A DNA stretch of 37,385 bases from Gemmataceae bacterium (GTDB lineage: Bacteria > Planctomycetota > Planctomycetia > Gemmatales > Gemmataceae): positions 1 through 37,385 of the forward strand of contig JAIEPT010000029.1 in the NCBI GenBank assembly GCA_019748295.1, given 5' to 3'. A model generated the notes under the pieces. It did not search any database and had not been told where the DNA came from. It saw only the letters and a list, made by a program, of their open reading frames with translations. The translations under genes and the position numbers were made by a program. The number at the start of each line of letters is the position of its first letter. Positions within the stretch are counted from its first letter, which is position 1. Below, piece after piece: positions 1 to 7,273 of this stretch.

Positions 1-86
1 CTACATCGCTATGCTGCACATGAGCTTTGCGTTCATCATATACGGAAAAATGGGGTTTTCCGGATAGGCTCTTAGTGGCATCCGCA

Positions 87-470
87 ATGGCAATGACCAT
101 GCCGCCAAGCGACGACCGCCCTTCCGACCCCGCTCCACCAGGTGGATGGCCTTCGTCCATTCCATCTGCTCCGCAGAATGCAGCACAATTGCTGGCTCGT
201 GATTGTGTTCGAGACGCGTCTGCCATTCAGCAGAGAATTGGTGGTGAAATATTGTATCTGGATACTCCTGGCACAAACCTGGGAACTGTCAGGCCACCTG
301 CCGGAGGAGTTATCACTGGATTTCCGGACGCTGGAGGTTGGTTCCACCATCGGGCAGTTCTTAGAAACGGACGAGTGTACGACGCCATGACCGGAGAAGC
401 AGGAATGTCCCTTGCTGAGTATTCAAGATTGTTTGAAGATTGGAATGGACTTATTAGAATGGTCCGGTGA
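87..470 (+). CDS. Putative papain-fold (Tox-PL-like) Rhs toxin tip
   Basis: The protein has a Pro-rich linker (about residues 3-24), a lone Cys in the segment ARDCVRDASAIQQRIGGE, and a C-terminal block GWFHHRAVLRNGRVYDAMTG followed by an EYSRLFEDW-type end. The order Cys, then His before a 'G-x-V-Y-D' strand, then a short aromatic tail matches the papain-fold toxin domains found at the C-termini of Rhs/CdiA polymorphic toxins. I infer a cysteine peptidase or deamidase effector. The stop is followed 24 bp later by a candidate immunity gene and then by Rhs-core debris, the usual layout of displaced toxin tips. The frame is open only back to a stop at 21-23. The start is uncertain (TTG 27, or ATG 87, 93 or 99) and no good ribosome site is visible, so this may be a tip that has lost its Rhs core. 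Family assignment is from motif memory, not a search. Confidence 0.55.
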   Translation: MAMTMPPSDDRPSDPAPPGGWPSSIPSAPQNAAQLLARDCVRDASAIQQRIGGEILYLDTPGTNLGTVRPPAGGVITGFPDAGGWFHHRAVLRNGRVYDAMTGEAGMSLAEYSRLFEDWNGLIRMVR

Positions 471-494
471 TCTCTCCGAACGCGAAAGATTAAA

Positions 495-1244
495 ATGCGC
501 ACATTCTACGATATGTTTTCCTTGATGCTGTCTAGGCCAAAACTTTTCGGACCAGCGATTATGGCTGAGTTTATGTTTCTTGCATACTTCGTTGTCTTCG
601 AGAGGTTCTTAGTGCCGGGGCAGAATAAGGCGGATGCGCTTGAACTATGGACTCACGCCCGCGCTTCTATTCACCCCGCAGAGCCAGGCCTTGCATTGCA
701 TTGTTTGAAATCGTCCAATCCCATGATTCTCGAACAGCAACTTCAGCCGGATGCTCCGGAGGTTTTTGATTTTGTGTCAAATTGCTCAAGTCGAATCTTG
801 CTTGCAACCAGACTTGATGTCGAAAAGTCGGATAATTGCTCATCCGCAGTCTCTTCATCGGCGTTGGGGAGCGTGTTCGAGTACATTCAAGGAGCTTTAG
901 CAGATCGGGTTTTTTTTTATCACAAAGCTAGGGCTTATGAGGCATTCATGCTAGGGCTACTGTCCTCCTATGAATACTTGGCACTCGGCACTTTTGAAAA
1001 AGCCAATGTACGGTTTAGATGGCGCAAAGAAACGGAGAAGTTGCCATTCAGCGCTTCCAGGACGCTGGCCGATGTCAACGTAGATCAGGAAATAATTGTT
1101 GACAGGCTACAATCGTACAGCGAAGAGGAGGCAGAGGTTTCCCTTGGTCAAGTCATTTCCGGTCTAGTAACGATCGCGGGAAATTTAATGGTTTTTCGCG
1201 ACCCTCGCTGTTGCCGACTACTTGGGTTTCCCAGTCAGTTGTAA
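495..1244 (+). CDS. Hypothetical protein, candidate immunity protein
   Basis: I do not recognise this 249-aa protein. It begins 24 bp after the papain-like toxin tip on the same strand, which is where the cognate immunity gene sits in Rhs and CDI systems. The N-terminus has a hydrophobic segment (about residues 20-40, GPAIMAEFMFLAYFVVFERF) that could be a membrane anchor or a buried helix. The rest is mixed helical sequence with no repeats or catalytic motif that I can see. Its base composition is clearly more AT-rich than the downstream glycosyltransferase genes, which fits horizontally acquired toxin-immunity DNA. The immunity role is inferred only from position. Confidence 0.55.
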   Translation: MRTFYDMFSLMLSRPKLFGPAIMAEFMFLAYFVVFERFLVPGQNKADALELWTHARASIHPAEPGLALHCLKSSNPMILEQQLQPDAPEVFDFVSNCSSRILLATRLDVEKSDNCSSAVSSSALGSVFEYIQGALADRVFFYHKARAYEAFMLGLLSSYEYLALGTFEKANVRFRWRKETEKLPFSASRTLADVNVDQEIIVDRLQSYSEEEAEVSLGQVISGLVTIAGNLMVFRDPRCCRLLGFPSQL

Positions 1245-1275
1245 GAGCTGACGTAAGCGCCGGCCTTTTCGTCCG

Positions 1276-1410
1276 CCACTTGCGGGTCGGATCACGTCGC
1301 TGTTGCGAAGTTCGGGCAGTTCTACGGTGGCGACGACCACGACGGCTTACGACCTCGCGGGGCGCGTGCCGTCAATGGAGAGCAAGGATGCGCCGATCGT
1401 GACGATCAGC
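1276..1410 (+). pseudogene. Rhs (YD-repeat) core fragment
   Basis: In frame with position 1321 the sequence reads AGRITSLLRSSGSS, then TTTTAYDLAGRVPSMESKDA. These are typical YD-repeat strings of planctomycete Rhs proteins. The frame has a stop at 1249-1251 and ends at 1450-1452, and no start fits, so it is a fragment rather than a gene. It lies directly behind the toxin tip and candidate immunity gene, as expected when a new tip displaces an older Rhs 3' end or when an Rhs array decays. The whole 1245-1560 interval holds nothing else that I can support. Confidence 0.65.
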
Positions 1411-1560
1411 AGAACCGATCGCCTCTTTCGATTTCCTGGCCGATCTTGCTGAAGGCTGAGCGTGAGTCGGCTTCAGATTTCCACAGATGCATAGCTTGCA
1501 AACCTATCTCCATACGGCAAAATAGCGGCGGTCTTGCAGAGCAAGTGCATTGGGCTAGCC

Positions 1561-3315
1561 ATGGTCGATTCGCCAGAACGCTTTCGAGAACCTCCGCACT
1601 ATTCCCCTGAAGGATCAATTGGTCCGCGAAACGCCCTCGATTGGCGTCGGCTTGGCTCGGATAAGCAGTCACAGGGGTTGCTGGTCGAGGCTGAACATGC
1701 TTTTCGACAGGCTATCGAGTTGCAGCCGACCGATGCAGATTCGCAGGTAGGCTTGGCCATCTCGCTTGCCCGGCAGGGTAAACAGGAGCGTGCCGAGCAA
1801 GCGTTCCGTCAGGCCATTCAAATTCAACCCGAACATGCCAAGGCACACAACAATTTCGGCGTGCTCCTAGCTGACATGGGAAAGCGGAAGGAAGCATTCG
1901 AGGCGTGGCAGAATGCTGTTCGGTTCGACCCTAACTACCCCGAAGCGCAGTTCAATTTCGCCATGGCTCTCGCGGAAGCGGGAGAGGCGGACGGAGCGGT
2001 GGAGCATTACGAAAACGCCCTTCGTTTGAAGCCGGATTACGCTGAAGCGCTGAACAATTTGGGCCTCCTTCACCACGAACGAGGGCGTCCACACGACGCG
2101 GTTGTGCTGTTGGAGCAGGCGGTTCGATTGCGGCCGGATTACGTGGAGGCGTGGAACAACCTCGCGCTATCGCGCGTCGATGTCGGTCGGGGCGAGGAAG
2201 CGATTGCAGCCTATCGCGAGGCGCTTCGCTTGCATTCCAACGAAGCGGAAATCCACAACAACCTGGGCACGGCGCTCGCCGCCTTGAATCGGCCCGAGGA
2301 AGCTTTGGCGTGTTATCGGCATGCCTTGAGGCTGAAGCCGGAGTATCCGGAGGTGCGATGGCATCAGGCGTTGACGTGGCTCACTCTCGGCGACTTCGAG
2401 CGTGGTTGGCCTGAGTATGAATGGAGATGGCGTCGCCGCCGATCCCGTCCGAGGAACTTGGAGGGGCCGCTCTGGGACGGTTCGCCGTTGCCGGGCAAAT
2501 CGCTGTTGCTCTGGTGCGAACAGGGCCTTGGCGATTCGATCCAATTCGCCCGCTACGTCGCGCTCGCCAAGGAGCGAGTCGGAAACCTGATCCTGGAAGG
2601 TCCTTCGGTCCTGCGTCCGCTTTTGTCCTCCTGCAAAGGCGTCGATCAATGGATCAATGTAGGCGAGCCGCTGCCCGCATTTGCGGCACACGCGCCGCTG
2701 ATGACGCTGCCCAAAATCTTCGAGACCACGCTAGTGACGATCCCGAACCAAACGCCGTATCTCTCCGCGGAAGCGGACAAGATCGCGGAGTGGAAGGTGG
2801 AACTGAACGCCACGATGCCTGCAGGGAATCTTCGGGTCGGCATCGCGTGGCAAGGGAACCCGAATCATCGTTGGGATCGCCATCGTTCGTTTCCCATCGA
2901 TTGGTTCGACGAACTGGCACGCACCCCAGGCGTTTCGCTCGTGAGCCTGCAGAAGGGGCACGGAGCGGAACAGCTATCGGAGTTCCGCCGCCAGCATGCG
3001 GTCTTGGATCTCGGCACGCGCAGCGACCCCGACGGCGTGTTCCGCGACACGCCGGCGATCGTCTCCAATTTGGACCTGGTCATCTGCTGCGACACGTCGC
3101 TCGCTCATCTCGCGGGGGCGATGAATGTACCGGTGTGGATTCCGCTCGCGAAGATGGCGGATTGGCGCTGGCTTCGCCTTCGCAGCGATAGTCCCTGGTA
3201 TCCCTCGCTCCGGCTTTTCCGCCAAAAGCAGCACGGCGAATGGAGCGACGTCTTCGAGAAGATCGTTCGCGAACTGCGAACCTGGATGGCGAACGGCAGA
3301 GGCCGGCGTTCGTAA
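1561..3315 (+). CDS. TPR-repeat glycosyltransferase (GT-B fold, GT9/GT41-like C-terminus)
   Basis: The N-terminal half (about residues 30-285) is a run of about eight tetratricopeptide repeats, with recurring endings such as AIELQPTDAD, AIQIQPEHAK and ALRLKPDYAE. The C-terminal half (about 290-575) opens with GKSLLLWCEQGLGDSIQFAR and closes with CDTSLAHLAGAMNVPVW and DWRWLRLRSDSPWYPSLRLF. This is the signature of the GT-B type, heptosyltransferase-like domain often fused to TPRs in bacteria. I infer sugar transfer to a protein or glycan, with the TPRs recruiting the acceptor. An in-frame TTG lies at 1534; I chose the ATG at 1561, although no strong ribosome site marks either. The methyltransferase-TPR and GT2 genes follow on the same strand, suggesting one glycosylation operon. 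Confidence 0.85.
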   Translation: MVDSPERFREPPHYSPEGSIGPRNALDWRRLGSDKQSQGLLVEAEHAFRQAIELQPTDADSQVGLAISLARQGKQERAEQAFRQAIQIQPEHAKAHNNFGVLLADMGKRKEAFEAWQNAVRFDPNYPEAQFNFAMALAEAGEADGAVEHYENALRLKPDYAEALNNLGLLHHERGRPHDAVVLLEQAVRLRPDYVEAWNNLALSRVDVGRGEEAIAAYREALRLHSNEAEIHNNLGTALAALNRPEEALACYRHALRLKPEYPEVRWHQALTWLTLGDFERGWPEYEWRWRRRRSRPRNLEGPLWDGSPLPGKSLLLWCEQGLGDSIQFARYVALAKERVGNLILEGPSVLRPLLSSCKGVDQWINVGEPLPAFAAHAPLMTLPKIFETTLVTIPNQTPYLSAEADKIAEWKVELNATMPAGNLRVGIAWQGNPNHRWDRHRSFPIDWFDELARTPGVSLVSLQKGHGAEQLSEFRRQHAVLDLGTRSDPDGVFRDTPAIVSNLDLVICCDTSLAHLAGAMNVPVWIPLAKMADWRWLRLRSDSPWYPSLRLFRQKQHGEWSDVFEKIVRELRTWMANGRGRRS

Positions 3316-3395
3316 CGAAAAATCCCGTCGATCGGCCGACTCCATCCTTGCATTGGCGTCGTTTTCGGCAACAATGCTTCGGATTTCCGCCAGCC

Positions 3396-5168
3396 ATGCT
3401 TCGGAGCTTTGCGGTGCCCCCTCCTCTCTCGTTCGCCAAGCAGGTCTTGCAACACGCGCAATCGGGTCGGGAAGTCATTCAAGACTTTTGCCCGCTGGCC
3501 GAAAGTCTCGAATGGGAGCTTGGGCAGCAGTATCTGCGCGAGCGCGGCAACAAGGCCTTCATCAGCGATGCGTCGCCGGTTCCGTTTGTCATCAACAACG
3601 ATGGTTCGCTTTCGCGTCAGGCCGCGGAAGTCCTCTTCGCGAACCTGCTCGAAGCGGAAAAAGCGGGGACGCTCGAATCCGAAATCTTCGTGCTGGAACT
3701 CGGCATCGGCGTGGGTCTCTTCGCCCGCTTCTTTCTCGATGCGATCCGCGATCTCTGTGCGGAGCACAAGAAAGATTTCTACTACCGGCTCACCTACGTC
3801 GCGGCGGACAAGTCGAAACGGATGCTGCTCGACGTGCTTCGTCATGGGGTGCTGGCGAACCATCCTGGACGGGTGAAGGTTCGGCCCGTCGATGCCATGG
3901 AACCGGAGGGGTCGCTGCCGTTCGACGCGATGTTCGCCGGGCGATCGACCAAGCCGTTTCGGGCTGTCTTCCTCAACTACCTGCTCGATTGCCTGCCCGC
4001 TGCGGTGCTCGAAATCGAATCCGAGCACGTGAAGCAGTTGTGCGTGCGGACGTGCGTCGCCCGCGGCGTCCGATTGTCCGATAGCACCGACCTCACGCCG
4101 GATCAGCTTCGCCAGCGAGCGGCATCCAAGGAACAAGCGGCGCGAGACGAACTGCTGGAGGTCTACGGGCTCTTCGCGTCGGAATACGACTATCGCCCTG
4201 TCGACGTCAAAACGCTGCCGCATGGAGCATTCGCGCTGGAGTATGGCCGACGCACGACGAAGCGGCTCCTGCACAGCTACGGAGCGATGCAGTCGCTCGA
4301 TAAGTTGCTGGATCTGGTGGTCGAGGATGGGTTCATCCTCATCAACGACTATGGCCAAACGCAGGCATCGCGCGACGACGAATTCGAGCATCAGCGGTTT
4401 TCGCTCGCGACGTTCGTCGGCGTGAACTTTCCCTTACTTCGCACCTATTACTCCGAACAAGCCGGCAAACGCTGGATCGAGCCCGCGGGCGACAGCCGAG
4501 GCATCCATTCGCGGCTTCTGGGGCACCGGATCGGCTCCGAAACGACGACTCGCTTCTTCGAGCAATTCAGCGATTCGCATCACGAGTGGCTTCAAGAGCC
4601 GCTCGCAAAGGCACGCCTGTGCGCCAAGTCAGGACGATTCGAGTTGGCTGCGACGTATTACCGGGACGCCATCGACCGCCAACCGGGCAACTGGGTGCTT
4701 CTGAACGAAGTCAGTACCTTCCTGACGTTTCAGATGCGCGATCCGAAATCGGGAATGGACATGGCCAAGGCGACCTTGGCGCTCAACCCGACTTGTTCCG
4801 CGGAACTGTGGAACACGCTCGGCGATGGCCTTTACGAATTCGGCCGCACCGCGGAGGCGCGGTCGGCCTACCTCAAGGCGCTCGCGGTGAATGCATCCGA
4901 CGTGCGGTCGCGTTACAACCTCGGCTGGGTGTACGCCCGCGAGAAGAACTTCCCCGCTGCGCTCGCGAGCATCGCCGAGGCGATGGCGTACGACAAGACG
5001 GGGGAGTTTCGCGATCGACTGCTTCAGAAACTCCAGGATGTCCTCGCGCAGCAAGCGGTCAAGCATCAGCAGGATTACCTGCTCCTCATCAACCTCGTCA
5101 GCCGGTATGCCCCCGGCGAAAAGAAGCCGGAAGAAAGTCCGCCGCCGTTGCCGACGCACTCGAACTGA
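3396..5168 (+). CDS. SAM-dependent methyltransferase-like protein with C-terminal TPRs
   Basis: Residues about 98-112 (FVLELGIGVGLFARFF) form a class I methyltransferase motif I. The acidic DAMEPEGSLPFD region and FRAVFLNYLLDCLPAAVLE fit the following core strands, so the first 400 residues look like a Rossmann methyltransferase. From about 420 to 550 there are TPR-like helical pairs (ATYYRDAIDRQPGNW, NTLGDGLYEFGRTAEARSAY, SRYNLGWVYAREKNFPAAL). The C-terminus is Pro-rich. The frame is open further upstream to 3240, but that overlaps the preceding gene. The ATG at 3396 lies 80 bp after the preceding stop and gives the natural N-terminus. The substrate is unknown; I infer modification of a glycan or glycoprotein together with the flanking glycosyltransferases. 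Confidence 0.8.
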   Translation: MLRSFAVPPPLSFAKQVLQHAQSGREVIQDFCPLAESLEWELGQQYLRERGNKAFISDASPVPFVINNDGSLSRQAAEVLFANLLEAEKAGTLESEIFVLELGIGVGLFARFFLDAIRDLCAEHKKDFYYRLTYVAADKSKRMLLDVLRHGVLANHPGRVKVRPVDAMEPEGSLPFDAMFAGRSTKPFRAVFLNYLLDCLPAAVLEIESEHVKQLCVRTCVARGVRLSDSTDLTPDQLRQRAASKEQAARDELLEVYGLFASEYDYRPVDVKTLPHGAFALEYGRRTTKRLLHSYGAMQSLDKLLDLVVEDGFILINDYGQTQASRDDEFEHQRFSLATFVGVNFPLLRTYYSEQAGKRWIEPAGDSRGIHSRLLGHRIGSETTTRFFEQFSDSHHEWLQEPLAKARLCAKSGRFELAATYYRDAIDRQPGNWVLLNEVSTFLTFQMRDPKSGMDMAKATLALNPTCSAELWNTLGDGLYEFGRTAEARSAYLKALAVNASDVRSRYNLGWVYAREKNFPAALASIAEAMAYDKTGEFRDRLLQKLQDVLAQQAVKHQQDYLLLINLVSRYAPGEKKPEESPPPLPTHSN

Positions 5169-5222
5169 CGCAGCCGCGCGACAGAGACATCCGAAACTCG
5201 ATCAAGCCACGGAGAACATGCA

Positions 5223-6035
5223 ATGGCGACCGAATCGCAAGAAAAGTCCGTAGCCGTCGGCGGCACGCTCGCATCGATCCTGATCCCCTGCGTCGGCATG
5301 CTCGAATACACGAAGCTTTGCGTGGCGAGCGTCCTGAAGCATACGCGGGCGCCGTTCGAGCTGATTTTCGTGGACATCGGCTCGCTCGACGGCACGTTCG
5401 AGTTCCTGTCCGGGGTCGCGATGGTGCAACCTCAGGTGCGGGTGGAAATCGTTCGCACGCCGTCCGACCTTGGAATCAAGGATGCCATCCGAGAAGCGAT
5501 CCATCGCATCCGGGGCGAATACGTCGTGCTGCTCAACAACGACACGATCGTGACGAACGGCTGGCTGAACCAGATGATCGGTCTCGCCGGCATGTCGCCG
5601 GTGATGGGGCTGGTCGGCCCCATGTCGAGCTACGCCGCGCCGCCGCAACTGGTGGAAGCAATTCCGTATCGAACCAATCCGAAACGATCGAGCCGTCCCC
5701 ACGACCGGCAAACCGGTAGCGAGGCCAACGTCGATGTGGATGCGATCAACGCGTTCGCATTGGAGTTTCGGGAGAAGAACAAAGGGAAATGGCTGGAAAC
5801 CGAGCGGCTCGGCGGGTTCTGCCTTCTGATGAAACGCGAAGTGCTGAAGCGGATCGACAATCAAGGTCAACTCGACAAGTGGACCGACCTGAGCCTCTTC
5901 GACAGCGACATCGTCAGCGCCAAGGCCAGGGAAGCGGGATTCACCTTGGGCGTTTGCCGCGACCTTTTCATCCACCACTTCGGAACCCGCACCTTCGCCC
6001 ACGGGGCTCCGCATGCGGCGAACGACAAGCGGTGA
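5223..6035 (+). CDS. Family 2 glycosyltransferase
   Basis: This 270-aa protein has the GT-A layout of family 2 enzymes. It has a first strand SILIPCVGMLEYTKLCVASV, a nucleotide-binding Asp in FELIFVDIGSLDGT (D51, D56), a helix GIKDAIREAIHRIRGEY, and VVLLNNDTIVT at 101-111, where NND takes the place of the usual metal-binding DxD. After about residue 150 comes the acceptor region, including GGFCLLMKREVL and a final FIHHFGTRTF, common in rhamnosyl or Rhs-type GT2 enzymes. GGAG at 5211-5214 provides a ribosome site for ATG 5223. It is the last gene of the TPR-glycosyltransferase/methyltransferase operon. A long open frame on the opposite strand mirrors it but has no protein character. Confidence 0.88.
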   Translation: MATESQEKSVAVGGTLASILIPCVGMLEYTKLCVASVLKHTRAPFELIFVDIGSLDGTFEFLSGVAMVQPQVRVEIVRTPSDLGIKDAIREAIHRIRGEYVVLLNNDTIVTNGWLNQMIGLAGMSPVMGLVGPMSSYAAPPQLVEAIPYRTNPKRSSRPHDRQTGSEANVDVDAINAFALEFREKNKGKWLETERLGGFCLLMKREVLKRIDNQGQLDKWTDLSLFDSDIVSAKAREAGFTLGVCRDLFIHHFGTRTFAHGAPHAANDKR

Positions 6036-6060
6036 CGGCCATTTTCGGCAGCATCAGGTG

Positions 6061-6288
6061 TTACGGATGTTTCGCTAGGAAGGTCATTTCCGGATCGAAG
6101 CCGTAGACTTTCACGCCATCCGGTAGGTCGCCTACACGCAATTGACCGATTGCCGACCATTCTCCGTCGCTTCCCATCACTTTCATGACGCCGCCCTCGA
6201 CATCGACCACGGCGGCCACAGGCACATCGGCACGTTTCGCTTGGGCGATGCGTTCCAGCCGAGCGATGCGTGATGCATGGGGTTTCAT
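6061..6288 (-). CDS. Small conserved-type protein, RLxRLE family
   Basis: This 75-aa protein starts with SRIARLERIAQAKRADVPV and ends with GDLPDGVKVYGFDPE. Both ends resemble the small protein at 11260-11478 (RLARLERV at the start, GDLPGVVKVYLFDPS at the end), so the two are homologous. The function is unknown. The N-terminal heptad-like helix suggests oligomerisation. Its ATG overlaps the stop of the preceding gene by four bases (ATGA), so it is translationally coupled and is the third gene of a three-gene minus-strand operon at the left border of the mobile-element region. It converges on the GT2 gene with only 25 bp between them. Confidence 0.72.
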   Translation of the reverse strand: MKPHASRIARLERIAQAKRADVPVAAVVDVEGGVMKVMGSDGEWSAIGQLRVGDLPDGVKVYGFDPEMTFLAKHP

Positions 6289-6572
6289 GCCGCTTCCATT
6301 TCGCGTTCGAGAAGTTCCCGGGCGAGGGCCGCCTCGATCTCCTCGCGGTACAGTTCCATGCGTTCGTCGGCGCCGGATCGCCGCCGCGCCCAGATTGCTT
6401 CGTCGAATCCCGCAGGGGCCGGAAGAGGCGGCGGCGGGGGAGCTTCGCCTCGGTAGAAGGCCGCCCAAGCATCGATCCGGGCAAACACGTCTACGGTCTG
6501 AGCAATCGGGGCGGGATTCGCCCCAAACATTGAGGATCGCTCCAGTCGCGCTAACCGTGCTTTTAGGCCCAT
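6285..6572 (-). CDS. Small hypothetical protein, RLxRLE N-terminus
   Basis: This 95-aa protein begins MGLKARLARLERSSMFG, with the same N-terminal R-x2-L-x2-LE helix as its neighbours. It then has a Pro-rich middle (EAPPPPPLPAPAGF) and a highly charged helical C-terminus (RMELYREEIEAALARELLE). AGAGGCGG precedes the ATG at a good distance. It lies 10 bp after the preceding gene and overlaps the next by ATGA. I cannot assign a function. The helical C-terminus and Pro hinge suggest a scaffold- or adaptor-like role, but that is a guess. Confidence 0.65.
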   Translation of the reverse strand: MGLKARLARLERSSMFGANPAPIAQTVDVFARIDAWAAFYRGEAPPPPPLPAPAGFDEAIWARRRSGADERMELYREEIEAALARELLEREMEAA

Positions 6573-6582
6573 GGTCCGCCTC

Positions 6583-6798
6583 TTACGCAACACCCAAGAC
6601 CCGCCGGAAGTCGATGCCGCGGATGATTTGTGTTCCGGTCGGCAGGCTGGTGGGCGTTCTTCCGATCCATGGCGTGATTCCGATCGATCCGTCGTCGACC
6701 ACTTGGCCGCCGTCATCGACGACGGCGATGGCCGGCACGGCATTGACGCAGGGGGACACTCGCTGCTCAAGCTGGCGAAGTCTTCGATCCAGCAACAT
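6583..6798 (-). CDS. Small hypothetical protein, first gene of small-protein operon
   Basis: This 71-aa protein begins MLLDRRLRQLEQRVSPCVN, then PAIAVVDDGGQVVDDGS. The VPAIAVVDD section resembles VPVAAVVDVEGG in the 6061-6288 protein, so it is probably a divergent member of the same family. A G-rich ribosome site (GGGGGGA) lies 7 bp before the ATG. It is the promoter-proximal gene of a minus-strand operon of three small proteins and is divergent from the 7274 gene across a 475-bp gap. The function is unknown. Confidence 0.6.
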   Translation of the reverse strand: MLLDRRLRQLEQRVSPCVNAVPAIAVVDDGGQVVDDGSIGITPWIGRTPTSLPTGTQIIRGIDFRRVLGVA

Positions 6799-7273
6799 GG
6801 AAACGTCCCCCCCGGGGTGACAAAACCCGGTATTACTTTGGAAACCGAACATCCGCCCTCCCGGACCGAACGAAGCGGAACGTCGGCTCTTCAATTAACA
6901 GCGATGTGGTGGCCGCTTCCTGGTTTGGCTTGGCCGCCGCGATTAAGGTGATCCGCCGGTGAGCAACCAGCCGTTCCTCCAAACCTACAAGACGCTCTGC
7001 ATTTGGCCCTCATCTGTTCCGCGAATTTGAGATCGCCCCCTCTGTTGGAGCATCTTGGTCCTCGTGCGCAAATCGTTTTCGGCCGCAACTCGTTGCGTCG
7101 ACACGCCCTTGCGTCATCTATGCTAACCTCGCAATTCGGTATCCCCGCAAGCTAAACTCACGTTCTTCGAGTGAGTCGTTCCGCCGGCCAGCGGACGACG
7201 TGCGGTCGATCGGCGTTGGGCAAGCGCACTGCCTGGCGTCGATCGGCCGGCTCGAACGCGGGAATTGTGCGTC
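6799..7273. promoter_or_regulatory. Divergent intergenic region with direct repeats
   Basis: This 475-bp gap separates the minus-strand small-protein operon from the plus-strand 7274 operon. Near its right end the decamer GTCGATCGGC occurs twice in direct orientation, at 7205-7214 and 7238-7247. The starts are 33 bp apart, about three helical turns, and the second copy ends 26 bp before the downstream ATG. Each copy contains the self-complementary core CGATCG. This fits a tandem operator, although CGATCG is a common word in GC-rich DNA. No convincing promoter boxes or RNA gene were found elsewhere in the gap. Confidence 0.35.

Noticed and set aside
3105-4391. 428-codon minus-strand frame over the methyltransferase gene
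   Set aside because: It is antisense to a well-supported gene and rich in Arg and His as expected of a shadow frame.
5202-6014. Long open frame antisense to the GT2 gene
   Set aside because: High-GC codon periodicity produces long mirror frames; the product has no domain motifs, while the + frame has clear GT2 motifs.
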